In this document: one piece after another, positions 6,956 through 15,100 of the stretch
Layout: each line of letters starts with the position of its first letter
How positions within the stretch are numbered: position 1 is the stretch's first letter
Virus record (IMG/VR): IMGVR_UViG_3300046538_000184
Span: 1-58,862 of that record
Direction: 5' to 3' (one strand)
Source: a virus
Length of the DNA stretch: 58,862 bases
Made by a program: the position numbers and the translations under genes
The notes under the pieces: model-generated
What the model was told of the DNA's origin: nothing
Databases searched by the model: none
The model's input: only the letters and a program-made list of their open reading frames with translations

Positions 6956-9900
6956 GTCATCTTCCCGAGCGCTGCGCGTTCGATGTAATTCAAGTCGTAG
7001 ACGTAGATGCCGTTGTTGTTCAGCAGCGTGTAACCGGTGCTGGACTGGCCACGAAGCGTGAACGTGCCAGCCGGGATGTTGATTTCCAGCAGCGGCAACC
7101 CTTGCGAGTTGAGAGCCGCCGATCGAAGCGTCATACCCAAGACCAGTTCCTTGATGAAGGCTTGGCTGATGATTGCGGTGTTCATGAATACCTGACCACC
7201 CTGCACCACGAACGGTGCAATCATCTGCCCACTCACCTCGTCCAGAATCGCAAAGCGCTGGGCGAACGCGAGTATCTGCGACTCTTGCTGCTCGCCCTCC
7301 ACACCAATGGCCAAGCCAGCCATGACGGTTCGACCGCCGACGGTGGTGGACGTCTTGATCGTCGTCAGCGCTGAAACCTTGCCGTTCAGGCCGGCGACTA
7401 CGGTGCTGGCTATCTCAGCCTTCGCCGTGGCATCGCTGGTTTTCGCGGTGAGCGTGTCGATCTTCTGGGCCGTCGCTTCCTTGTCGGTCGCAACAGCAGT
7501 CGATAGCGACGTGACGTTTGCGGCGTTCGTTTCTACGGCAGCATCAAGCGTAGTGATACGGGTTGCAGACGCCCGATTTTCCTCCGCCCGGACTTTGTCA
7601 TTGTTCACGATGCTCGCTGTGTTTTGCCAACCGTGGAGCGCATCGGCCATTGCGCCCTCTCCATCATCTTCACGCCAAGCAGCTTGAAGCGCCTGCATCG
7701 TCGATGCCTGCGCCGAGACCTTGCCATCTAGGGTTTCGATCTGTATCGAATGCTTTTGAATTTGCAGAGCCATTGCATTGCTTGTTTCGGCAATGGTGCC
7801 CATGTCGTACCAGAACTCGGCATTCGGCGGAGGCGTTTCAACCGGAACAGCCTTGATGGCCGAAAATAGCCGACCATCAAGCCGAACCACTTCACCCTTT
7901 CCGTAAGGTTTTGCTGGGTCGTAAATCATCGCGTCGGTGATTTCGCCGATCAGGTCTTCAAGCTCTTGCTTAGCCTGCTCTAGTCGTTCATTGACCGAGC
8001 CCTCGCCATCACCGGATATCTTGCCGATCTCCTTGAACAACTGGTCGCCCAACGCAGATTCCTGAATCTTGCCGAGGAAATACTGCTCATACTCGGACTG
8101 ATCGATGCTCACCTGTCCATTGACTCCATCGGCCGCAGGAAACCATGGCCCGATGTTTCCGATCCGGTCCACCAGTCGACCCCAGAAGAACAAGCTGGTA
8201 CCTGGCACGATGTTCTGCATCTCATGGTTCGATTGCGGGTATGCGAAGTCAGCCAACTTCACGGCGGTAGCCAAGTCGTTGACCTTGTTGTTCCAGATCT
8301 CCGTGCGCTGAGTGTCTTCCGCACCAGGTGGAAAACCCCAATCCAGACCGATACCGTAAATTTTGCTGGTCGTCTTGAGGTAAGCCAGCGCCGGCGGCAA
8401 GCCCTGCTTGCCACTGATATTGGTCAGGATCGAGTTGCGCCACGGCGATGTGATATCGAACGCACTCACCGCGCGAACGCGGGCCACGTAGGCGCCGGCA
8501 TAGATTCCGACCACGTCCACGTTGGTCATTCCGGTGCGCTGTAGCTTGATCCAGTTGCCGCTGTCCTTGCGCCATTCGATGTCATAGCCGACTGCGCCAT
8601 CCACGGCCGGCCAGCTGATGGTCATGGTGGCAACGGCCAGCCCTTGCACGACCGATGAAGTCGACGTGAGGGTGACGCTCGCCGGAGCCGGCACCACAGT
8701 GATCGGGATCACGCTGATCGGGCGCTCTTCCAATCGAGCGCCGGTATCGATATAGGCGAACTTGCTCGGTTCAAATTGCAACGCACTGATTTCGAAGTCG
8801 CCTTCAGTCGTGCGTTTGGTGCGCAGCACCCGGTACAGCGGGATTGCCAAATCATCGGCGTCGAGCGCCCATTGCAGTTGCGCAACCGGTGGTTCGCTGT
8901 AGGCAACTGTGACGGTCACGGCGCGGCCGTTGACGCTCTGCACGGTACGCCCTTCGGCACGGCCGCCTGGCAGGTTGATGATCAGTCGATCGCCGGCTTT
9001 GGCCTGGGTATCGCGATCGAGCGTAATCACCCGCCCCGCCACTGCCGAGATCCGGCCGCCGACTTCACGACCAGCCAGCAGCGAATCCGCCACTGGGATG
9101 ATGTGGCCGGGCAGCGGGATTACGCCTTCCATGCCAGTCTTGAACGAGACGGTGCGGTCTTGGTTGTTGCTGAGGATCGCCCACTTGCCTCGACGCTGTG
9201 CCTCGGAGGCGCGGGTGCAGCCAATGGCGCTCAGCTCGGTCGGCCGGTCGCCGTAGCGGCGTTGCAGATCCAGGTCAGCGAACGGGATGACATCGGTGTC
9301 GTAGTTGTTGGCCGGGTTGTCGTAGCTCACCAGCGCCCGGGTGTAACGGGTTTTCGCCGAGGCGCTGCCATAGGAGAACTTGCCGTCGATGACGTTCGAC
9401 CGGGTGAACACGTAGTCGAAGTCCTGAGCGCGCGGCATGTCCGCCTGCATTACCAGCTGCCCCTGCGCCCAGTACGTCATGCCCCGATAAATCGCCGAGA
9501 TATCTCGCAACAGCGACCAAGCATCAGCCTTGCCCTGCAAGTTCATGTCGCAGAGGAAACGCGGTTCCTGGCCGCCCAGCCCGTTCGGCACCAGTTGATC
9601 ACAATACTGGGCGATGCGGTAAAGCTCCCACTTGTCCACCATGAAAGGCTTGATTCGCTTGCCCAGGCCGAAACGGTCTTCGGTGCACACGCCGTAGGTG
9701 ATCCACGCTGCGTTGTTTGTCCACGCCGACTTCATTGATCCGTCCCACGTCCCGGTGTAGGTGCGCATGATCGGGTCGTAGTTGCTCGGTACCATCCAGC
9801 GCCGTGCCTTGCACTTCACGGTCACCGCCGGGATGTTGGTGAATTGCTCGGCGTCGAACTCGATGTAAAGCAGCGCGGTGTTCGGATAGCGCAGCTTGGC

Positions 9901-10557
9901 GTCAATCACTTCGGTGTAACCGGCCACCAGCATGGTGTCGGCGATCTTGTTGGTGTTCTGGTTCGGCGTCAGGCGGCGCACGCGGATCTGCCAGCCTGTT
10001 GTTGCGTCCGGCAAATCGATGCGGCGCGAGCGCTCGTAGCGCGTGGTGGTTTTGCCGTCGACTGCGTCCACCAGCACCTGCTGATAGGCGCCGCCATCGG
10101 TGGCCAAGTCGATCGCGTATTCGATGCGGTAGCCGCCGACATTGCCCTGATCATCAGAGCGTTGAAGCGCTGGCCAGGCCAAACGCATGCGCACGGCGGA
10201 AAGCTGGGTGTTTGTGATCGACCGCACCCACGCTGTATCGCTGCGCAACTCGATGTTCAGCGACGTCTCGTTCTCGACGGATGGAATGCCCGGGATGTAG
10301 GTCTGGTCCACCGAACCTGGGCGCCAGTCCCACTTCACGTTCGGGAAGTTGTAGTTGCCGCTCGCATCGCGGATCGGTGTGTTGTCGAGGTAGATGTCGA
10401 AATCGGTCGGGACGCTGTCGAACTCACCCTCACCCACGGCGATCAGCAGCTTTGCAAGGTTGGTGGAGCGCAGGCTGTCGCTGGCTTCGGTCGGCGATTT
10501 CGGCTTGCTGCTGCCGCCCTTCTCGCCCCGGATGTCGATCTGTGCTGCTGCGCCCAT
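6952..10557 (-). CDS. Tail tip / host specificity protein J
   Basis: At 1201 aa this is the size and position of lambda gpJ, the central fibre that contacts the receptor and opens the DNA channel. The N-terminal half carries the conserved gpJ tail-hub region, the middle has a fibronectin-III-like stretch (about residues 620-720, VTLTSTSSVV onward), and the C-terminal third is helical with repeated TL/TA segments before a beta-rich end, as in DUF1983-type gpJ proteins. It lies downstream of I, after a small inserted gene and a terminator. Confidence 0.95.
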   Translation of the reverse strand: MGAAAQIDIRGEKGGSSKPKSPTEASDSLRSTNLAKLLIAVGEGEFDSVPTDFDIYLDNTPIRDASGNYNFPNVKWDWRPGSVDQTYIPGIPSVENETSLNIELRSDTAWVRSITNTQLSAVRMRLAWPALQRSDDQGNVGGYRIEYAIDLATDGGAYQQVLVDAVDGKTTTRYERSRRIDLPDATTGWQIRVRRLTPNQNTNKIADTMLVAGYTEVIDAKLRYPNTALLYIEFDAEQFTNIPAVTVKCKARRWMVPSNYDPIMRTYTGTWDGSMKSAWTNNAAWITYGVCTEDRFGLGKRIKPFMVDKWELYRIAQYCDQLVPNGLGGQEPRFLCDMNLQGKADAWSLLRDISAIYRGMTYWAQGQLVMQADMPRAQDFDYVFTRSNVIDGKFSYGSASAKTRYTRALVSYDNPANNYDTDVIPFADLDLQRRYGDRPTELSAIGCTRASEAQRRGKWAILSNNQDRTVSFKTGMEGVIPLPGHIIPVADSLLAGREVGGRISAVAGRVITLDRDTQAKAGDRLIINLPGGRAEGRTVQSVNGRAVTVTVAYSEPPVAQLQWALDADDLAIPLYRVLRTKRTTEGDFEISALQFEPSKFAYIDTGARLEERPISVIPITVVPAPASVTLTSTSSVVQGLAVATMTISWPAVDGAVGYDIEWRKDSGNWIKLQRTGMTNVDVVGIYAGAYVARVRAVSAFDITSPWRNSILTNISGKQGLPPALAYLKTTSKIYGIGLDWGFPPGAEDTQRTEIWNNKVNDLATAVKLADFAYPQSNHEMQNIVPGTSLFFWGRLVDRIGNIGPWFPAADGVNGQVSIDQSEYEQYFLGKIQESALGDQLFKEIGKISGDGEGSVNERLEQAKQELEDLIGEITDAMIYDPAKPYGKGEVVRLDGRLFSAIKAVPVETPPPNAEFWYDMGTIAETSNAMALQIQKHSIQIETLDGKVSAQASTMQALQAAWREDDGEGAMADALHGWQNTASIVNNDKVRAEENRASATRITTLDAAVETNAANVTSLSTAVATDKEATAQKIDTLTAKTSDATAKAEIASTVVAGLNGKVSALTTIKTSTTVGGRTVMAGLAIGVEGEQQESQILAFAQRFAILDEVSGQMIAPFVVQGGQVFMNTAIISQAFIKELVLGMTLRSAALNSQGLPLLEINIPAGTFTLRGQSSTGYTLLNNNGIYVYDLNYIERAALGKMT

Positions 10558-10573
10558 ACTTTCCTCCAGGCAT

Positions 10574-10597
10574 AAAAAAACCGCCTCGCGGGCGGTC
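10574..10597 (-). terminator. Intrinsic terminator between inserted gene and gpJ
   Basis: On the minus strand GACCGCCCGCGAGGCGGTT is followed by seven Ts. It terminates the 153-aa inserted gene and must be read through to express gpJ. Confidence 0.75.
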
Positions 10598-10603
10598 TCT
10601 TGG

Positions 10604-11065
10604 TTAGTTGTGCAGTGATATTTCTACTCGTCCATATTCTTGAAGCCCATATCGCTCTCGTAACGCCTGTTCGGCTTCTTTGATGGAAAGATGACGTGGG
10701 ATAATTTCGGGCCTATGTATCGACTTTTCGTTTTCCAAAATAGCGACGAGCTTTTGTTCATGTTCTTTGTTTATCAGAACGATCTGGCTCCGATTATCAC
10801 CTAAGTCCATATCAATAAAGTTTGTGTCAGAAATCTGTGAAAACTCAACATACCATGGCGCTTTGGCATCATGTGGTGACACACTTACTTTGGAGACCTT
10901 GGCTAAAAACTCAACTCTATTAGATCCACGAGCTACAAAATATTTGAAAGAATGAACATCCAGATTCTGGACTGGAGCGCCGAAGCTATACCCCCAATCC
11001 AACCTCGTCAGATCCATCTCGTCGTGCTCCAGCTTAACGATCACACCTATCACAACGGCCTCCAT
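10604..11065 (-). CDS. Unknown protein inserted between tail genes I and J (moron candidate)
   Basis: A 153-aa soluble protein with no recognised domain. It is AT-richer than adjacent tail genes and is followed by its own terminator, both moron hallmarks. In lambda, I and J are adjacent. The C-terminal part (IKEAEQALRERYG) is helical. The function cannot be assigned. Confidence 0.7.
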   Translation of the reverse strand: MEAVVIGVIVKLEHDEMDLTRLDWGYSFGAPVQNLDVHSFKYFVARGSNRVEFLAKVSKVSVSPHDAKAPWYVEFSQISDTNFIDMDLGDNRSQIVLINKEHEQKLVAILENEKSIHRPEIIPRHLSIKEAEQALRERYGLQEYGRVEISLHN

Positions 11066-11103
11066 ACACGTGTCAGTGGAAGACTAAGAGTACCAGATTG
11101 CCA

Positions 11104-11712
11104 TCAAGACTTATCTTCCGCCAGGATGGAGGCTGAAATGATCATCCCACCCCACCGACGTTCGCCGATGCAAATCGGTACCGGGTTGCCGCTGGCCGTG
11201 GTGTTCTTGGCGCTGCCGAAGGCGTAGGACGGGGAGTTTTCGGGGGAGGCGCTTTGCTTCAAGCCTGAGGCCTGCGGGCTGAGCATTTGGATCACGCCGC
11301 CGATCGCCATAGACGCGCCGGCCGCATACAAAAACGGTGATGCGGCTGCAAACGGAGTGAATGACAGTACATAGGCTGCGGCGATCATCACTGTGCCGAT
11401 GATGGTCTGTAACCCGCCGGCACGCTTGCTGCCACCAATCACTGGAACAATGCGGATTTCCCGTGTACCGCCGACATCGAATCCGTCCATTCCGATGTTT
11501 GCGCGATTCCGGAAGATCGCAAACTTCAGCCCAAGGCGCTCCAGTCGTTTAATTTCCTCGGCGAACCCATCAATGGTCGCATTGAGAGCACGGAACGCCT
11601 CCACGGCCGATCCGCCGTCGAGAAGAAATGGCTTGCTTCGAAAAAACTTCTTCGCAAGCGAGCCGGACAACATGACTTTCGTCATTGGCGTGTAGGTAAT
11701 CGCTGAGCACAT
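11104..11712 (-). CDS. Tail assembly protein I
   Basis: A 202-aa gpI-family protein. It has an N-terminal ubiquitin-like region (VMLSGSLAKKF ... FRALNATIDGF), a hydrophobic Gly/Ala-rich middle (IGTVMIAAAYVLSF, AAGASMAIGGVIQ) and the C-terminal NPVPICIGERRWGG pattern. gpI helps build the tail tip with K and L. A lipoprotein gene and an oppositely oriented gene separate it from K. Confidence 0.88.
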   Translation of the reverse strand: MCSAITYTPMTKVMLSGSLAKKFFRSKPFLLDGGSAVEAFRALNATIDGFAEEIKRLERLGLKFAIFRNRANIGMDGFDVGGTREIRIVPVIGGSKRAGGLQTIIGTVMIAAAYVLSFTPFAAASPFLYAAGASMAIGGVIQMLSPQASGLKQSASPENSPSYAFGSAKNTTASGNPVPICIGERRWGGMIISASILAEDKS

Positions 11713-11729
11713 GCCATTCTCCAGGCAAT

Positions 11730-11750
11730 AAAAAACCGCCCGGAGGCGGT
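11730..11750 (-). terminator. Intrinsic terminator between lipoprotein gene and gpI
   Basis: On the minus strand ACCGCCTCCGGGCGGT is followed by six Ts. It ends the lipoprotein transcript upstream of I. Confidence 0.7.
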
Positions 11751-11754
11751 CTGT

Positions 11755-12177
11755 TCAGAGAGTCGTGGGCAGTATGTCTATCTGCCCATCGCCCCCGGTG
11801 AAAACTCGGTATTTCTTGACCGCGCCGTCTTTCACGATCGCTTCCCGCTCCACTCGGGCTGCGCCCATGGAGCAGATGCCAGAGCCGGTGTAAGCCGCGC
11901 CGACTGAGACCGAATCAGGCGGCAGATAGAACGATGCCTTCTGACCTGGTTCGAGCTTGGCGGCCTGTTTGCCATCGATAAAAACCGCCATTGAACAAAG
12001 GCTTCCAGTCTGCCCAGAGTCGCGGATCACTTGCAGCGTCCCATATGCCCCTGATGGCTTGGCCTGGTAGGCCAACAGCTGACTGGCCGGCGCCTGCTTG
12101 GCTTCACTGGAAGGCGTTGGCGAAGTCGCACACCCCGGCAACAGCGCTGCTGTCAACGCTCCTATCAAAATCCGCAT
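11755..12177 (-). CDS. Lipoprotein encoded in the tail operon (superinfection-exclusion candidate)
   Basis: A 140-aa protein with a lipoprotein signal: MRILIGALTAALLPGC, lipobox LPGC, Cys16. The mature part is Ser/Pro-rich, then a beta-rich domain with two further cysteines. It has its own terminator and splits I from K, so it is an accessory gene. Prophage lipoproteins in tail regions (Cor of phi80/N15, Llp of T5) can block receptors. That analogy rests on location and topology, not on sequence. Confidence 0.75.
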   Translation of the reverse strand: MRILIGALTAALLPGCATSPTPSSEAKQAPASQLLAYQAKPSGAYGTLQVIRDSGQTGSLCSMAVFIDGKQAAKLEPGQKASFYLPPDSVSVGAAYTGSGICSMGAARVEREAIVKDGAVKKYRVFTGGDGQIDILPTTL

Positions 12178-12373
12178 ATTTACTCCTTGTGGTCACGCAC
12201 GCTGAAGGTGAAGGAATAGAACATGTCACTCCTGTGGAATAGAGTGCACTTTAGCGTGACACTGTCTGGGTATCCAGCATGGACGAAAGGCCAGTAGCAA
12301 TAGGAGCGGCGCGAAAGTAGCATTATGCCATCAAGCTCAGCTCAATCGATTATTACGAAGGTAAACAATTAAC

Positions 12374-13207
12374 ATGGATAGCCTTTCAATACCTCCCACG
12401 ATTTACGTAGCGTTCGGCGTGATTACAGCGGCACTTCTAGCTGGTTTTTTTTCCTTTTTAAATTTGGTTAGCGCTAAAGAAAACAAAGTGTCTGAGTTCA
12501 GATTAGCTTGGGTAGATGGGCTACGAGACGAAGTTGCTATATATACAGCAGCAGTTCAAGAATTAGTTAGAGTCGACGGTCCAAAACTATACGATCTGAA
12601 GGATTCATCTGAAACAAAAACTATTGCAGAGCTGAGACGAGAAAGACATCTAGAAACTCGAGACGCCTATAACAAGGTAGCGGAAAGCCTTTCTAGAATC
12701 CAGCTTAGACTCAATCCAAAACATGTTAATGACAATCCAGACGGGGATGAGGCTAGGCTAATGGCTAGCATTCAAAAAACCCGGGATCTATTCAACGGAG
12801 GCTACTATAAGGAAGCCTCAAAATTTTGCGATGACATAAGAGAGGTGACTGCGCCTCTACTTAAAAAAACTTGGGATCAGGTGAAGAAAGGCGAACTTGG
12901 CTACAGACTCATTAGAGCCAGCGCACTAATTATAATTATAGCCGGAACAACAGTTACCTTCGGCTTTGGATACAGTTTATTGCAGCACTCCATTGAAAAA
13001 AATAAATTAAATCTCTCAGAACATGGTGCCACCAATGAGTCTAGCACTCACGAAAACCTCAGTAAAAACCCTATTAAAACTGAGAAGACGAATGTAATCG
13101 CAAATACCAGCGCAGACTCTCAAAAAAGTCATTTACAGAGTACAAATGAAAGACTACAAAAAACTCAAGCTCCCATTAATAACATTTCACCCAAGCCAAT
13201 AGATTGA
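12374..13207 (+). CDS. Reversed moron: two-TM membrane protein (277 aa)
   Basis: This gene runs against the late operon. The protein has an N-terminal TM segment (about residues 8-32), a charged helical cytosolic region, a second TM segment (about 178-203, ASALIIIIAGTTVTFGFGYS) and a low-complexity Ser/Thr/Asn-rich tail. Its DNA is strikingly AT-rich and codon use differs from the flanking tail genes, so it looks recently acquired. Its 3' end overlaps the 3' end of gpK by 43 nt. Function is unknown; lysogenic conversion or exclusion is plausible. The Shine-Dalgarno is weak (AAGG). Confidence 0.75.
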   Translation: MDSLSIPPTIYVAFGVITAALLAGFFSFLNLVSAKENKVSEFRLAWVDGLRDEVAIYTAAVQELVRVDGPKLYDLKDSSETKTIAELRRERHLETRDAYNKVAESLSRIQLRLNPKHVNDNPDGDEARLMASIQKTRDLFNGGYYKEASKFCDDIREVTAPLLKKTWDQVKKGELGYRLIRASALIIIIAGTTVTFGFGYSLLQHSIEKNKLNLSEHGATNESSTHENLSKNPIKTEKTNVIANTSADSQKSHLQSTNERLQKTQAPINNISPKPID

Positions 13208-14001
13208 ATGCCACCTGAATTCCCTTGCGTCCGGGCCGCGCTAGGATTGTATCCATCTTCATGCCTGAGGATGAGTCGTGCGCGGTCATGCCATGGACCG
13301 CCGAACACAATGACCTCCGATGGCCTGCCGTACAGATGGTGCAACAAGAACGGGCCGGGGCCGAAGGACGCTGCGTCCTCACCTGGCAGCGCTGGATCGG
13401 CGCCGAGAAAGATCCCCGCATGATTCGGGTAAACCGTTCGCCCCACTTCCATCACGATCATGTCGCCGCGCTGCGGCTGGTCGACGCGATAGAAGCCGGC
13501 GGCCTCGTAGTTCGCCTCGTACAGGCTGGTGTTGTCCTTGCTCTCCCACCAGCCGTCGGCGCGCTTGAAGGCTTCGAACTCCAGCCCCCACTCGCGTTTG
13601 TACCAGTCCGCGCAGACCTGCCAGCAGTCCCAGGCGCCGTGCACGAAGGGTCGTTTCAGCAGCGGCACTTCGCCAGACGGCATGACCGTGCGCAAATCGC
13701 CTTCTGGCCAGCTCAGGATGTGCCACGGCAGCGCGGTGGCTTCACACATGGCCAGGTCGCGCGGTGACGGCCTGCTGGTTGCATCCGGATGCGAGTGCAC
13801 AACACCGATAACCTCGCCAATGTCCTCGGCCGCCGCGTATTGTTCGGGATCGATCCGGAACTCTTCGTTCGGCTCGGTCGAGACGTTGATGCAGGGGAAG
13901 TATTGTTGCTTGCGCCCGATCGCCAGCAGCAGTCCGCAGCACTCTTTCGGGTATTCGGCTGCCGCGTGCGCCTGGATCGCGTTCAAAATGTGTTTACGCA
14001 T
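13165..14001 (-). CDS. Tail assembly protein K (JAMM + NlpC/P60)
   Basis: A two-domain gpK. The N-terminal JAMM/MPN peptidase motif has Glu20, His69-Ser-His71 and Asp82. A C-terminal NlpC/P60 cysteine hydrolase follows, with Cys126 in AWDCWQVC and His194 in PNHAGIFLG. It processes tail tip components and may cut peptidoglycan at entry. The last ~25 residues overlap the reversed moron and look like an extension created by that insertion. Confidence 0.92.
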   Translation of the reverse strand: MRKHILNAIQAHAAAEYPKECCGLLLAIGRKQQYFPCINVSTEPNEEFRIDPEQYAAAEDIGEVIGVVHSHPDATSRPSPRDLAMCEATALPWHILSWPEGDLRTVMPSGEVPLLKRPFVHGAWDCWQVCADWYKREWGLEFEAFKRADGWWESKDNTSLYEANYEAAGFYRVDQPQRGDMIVMEVGRTVYPNHAGIFLGADPALPGEDAASFGPGPFLLHHLYGRPSEVIVFGGPWHDRARLILRHEDGYNPSAARTQGNSGGIQSIGLGEMLLMGA

Positions 14002-14002
14002 A

Positions 14003-14752
14003 TCAGCTCCGTGCGATCAGCGAAACGGCCGGGAAGCCACCGAACGGCAGAGGGTTGCCCTCGCCGAAGCGCGGGATGCAGCCCTTGCCCAACGTGGCGT
14101 CACACTCGTCCAGTTCAGGGTTGTCAGTGACCACGCCGTCTTTGGTAACGTACGGGCCGATGTATCCGCAGTTCGGCCCCCGGTAGCCACCGGTAAGGCA
14201 CCAGTGACACAGCGTCGTGGCCTGCCGTCCAATCGACTCGTTACCGACGTCGCCCGGGCTGGCCAGCTCCCAACTGACATTTTCCCCATCCTCGTTCGTT
14301 TTCTGGTCGATGTACCAGACCTCGATCGTCTCTTGGGTTGGGTCTGCTGCAGGATTGCCAGCCGGGAAGTTCGCAGCGTCCAGGTAGGTGCCCAGCGTGT
14401 GGCGCATCGTCAGCTTGAACTCGAGCAGATCTTCGAACGCCAGACATAGCGCAGTGATGCGCCCGTTGACGTTACCCACTGACAGAGTGGGCCGGACCGC
14501 AGTGCCGTCGCCGTTCGCCTCAATACCGTCAATCTGCATCGGCCAGGCGCTGTACTCGTTGCCCTGCCAGTAGATAGCCTTCGCCGGCAACTGGTCGGCA
14601 TTGTCGCCAGCGGCGATCAGCTCAGCCGCGGTGTGCGGGATCGCGTGCCCATGAAAGCGCAGAACGTCCGCGCCATAGTCCGTGCCGTCCAATTCAAAGA
14701 GCAGCACTTCGCTGCCAGGCTCAAGCACCTGGATGTCACTGATCAGCGGCAT
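14003..14752 (-). CDS. Minor tail protein L
   Basis: A 249-aa gpL homologue. It has N-terminal PGSEVLLFELDGTDYG, and a C-terminal cysteine cluster (CHWCLTGGYRGPNC ... ECDATLGKGC) corresponding to the iron-sulfur site of lambda gpL. It occupies the conserved M-L-K position. Confidence 0.93.
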   Translation of the reverse strand: MPLISDIQVLEPGSEVLLFELDGTDYGADVLRFHGHAIPHTAAELIAAGDNADQLPAKAIYWQGNEYSAWPMQIDGIEANGDGTAVRPTLSVGNVNGRITALCLAFEDLLEFKLTMRHTLGTYLDAANFPAGNPAADPTQETIEVWYIDQKTNEDGENVSWELASPGDVGNESIGRQATTLCHWCLTGGYRGPNCGYIGPYVTKDGVVTDNPELDECDATLGKGCIPRFGEGNPLPFGGFPAVSLIARS

Positions 14753-14761
14753 GATTGCCCC

Positions 14762-15100
14762 TTATGGTTGGAATGCCCGCTCGAACGTAGCGGTGAGTTT
14801 GAAGACACCGCCGCCCATTGGTGTGGGAGCTGGATTTTTACAGGTGAACAGACCGAGCTCGCCGAGTGGAGTTGTCCATAGAAACGCCTTCGCTCCGGCG
14901 TGCCGGTCGAGGAACGCCATGATCTGCTGCACCTTGGCCTTCTGGCCGACGCAGGTGATCGGGTAGGAGTCCTCTTTGTTGTTCGGACCGTCGCCGACGT
15001 TCTGCGCGTAGCCGTTGCCAAACTTCGAGGTGCGCACCCGATAAGTGATATCGGGTGTTTCGCCGCGCTCGGTTGGCCAGGTGAATTTCTCGATGGCCAT
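14762..15100 (-). CDS. Minor tail protein M
   Basis: The start is placed at 15100 because ATG overlaps the tape-measure stop (TGATG) behind a GGAGG Shine-Dalgarno. The product (112 aa, MAIEKFTWPTERG) has gpM-like features: KFGNGYAQNVGDG, then FLDRHAGAKAFLWT. It forms part of the distal tail ring. Confidence 0.92.
   Translation of the reverse strand: MAIEKFTWPTERGETPDITYRVRTSKFGNGYAQNVGDGPNNKEDSYPITCVGQKAKVQQIMAFLDRHAGAKAFLWTTPLGELGLFTCKNPAPTPMGGGVFKLTATFERAFQP

Noticed and set aside
8776-9738. A 320-codon plus-strand frame opposite gpJ
   Set aside because: It lies antisense to a clearly conserved tail gene and has the Arg/Ala/Val-rich composition of GC-rich shadow frames; no Shine-Dalgarno or family resemblance.
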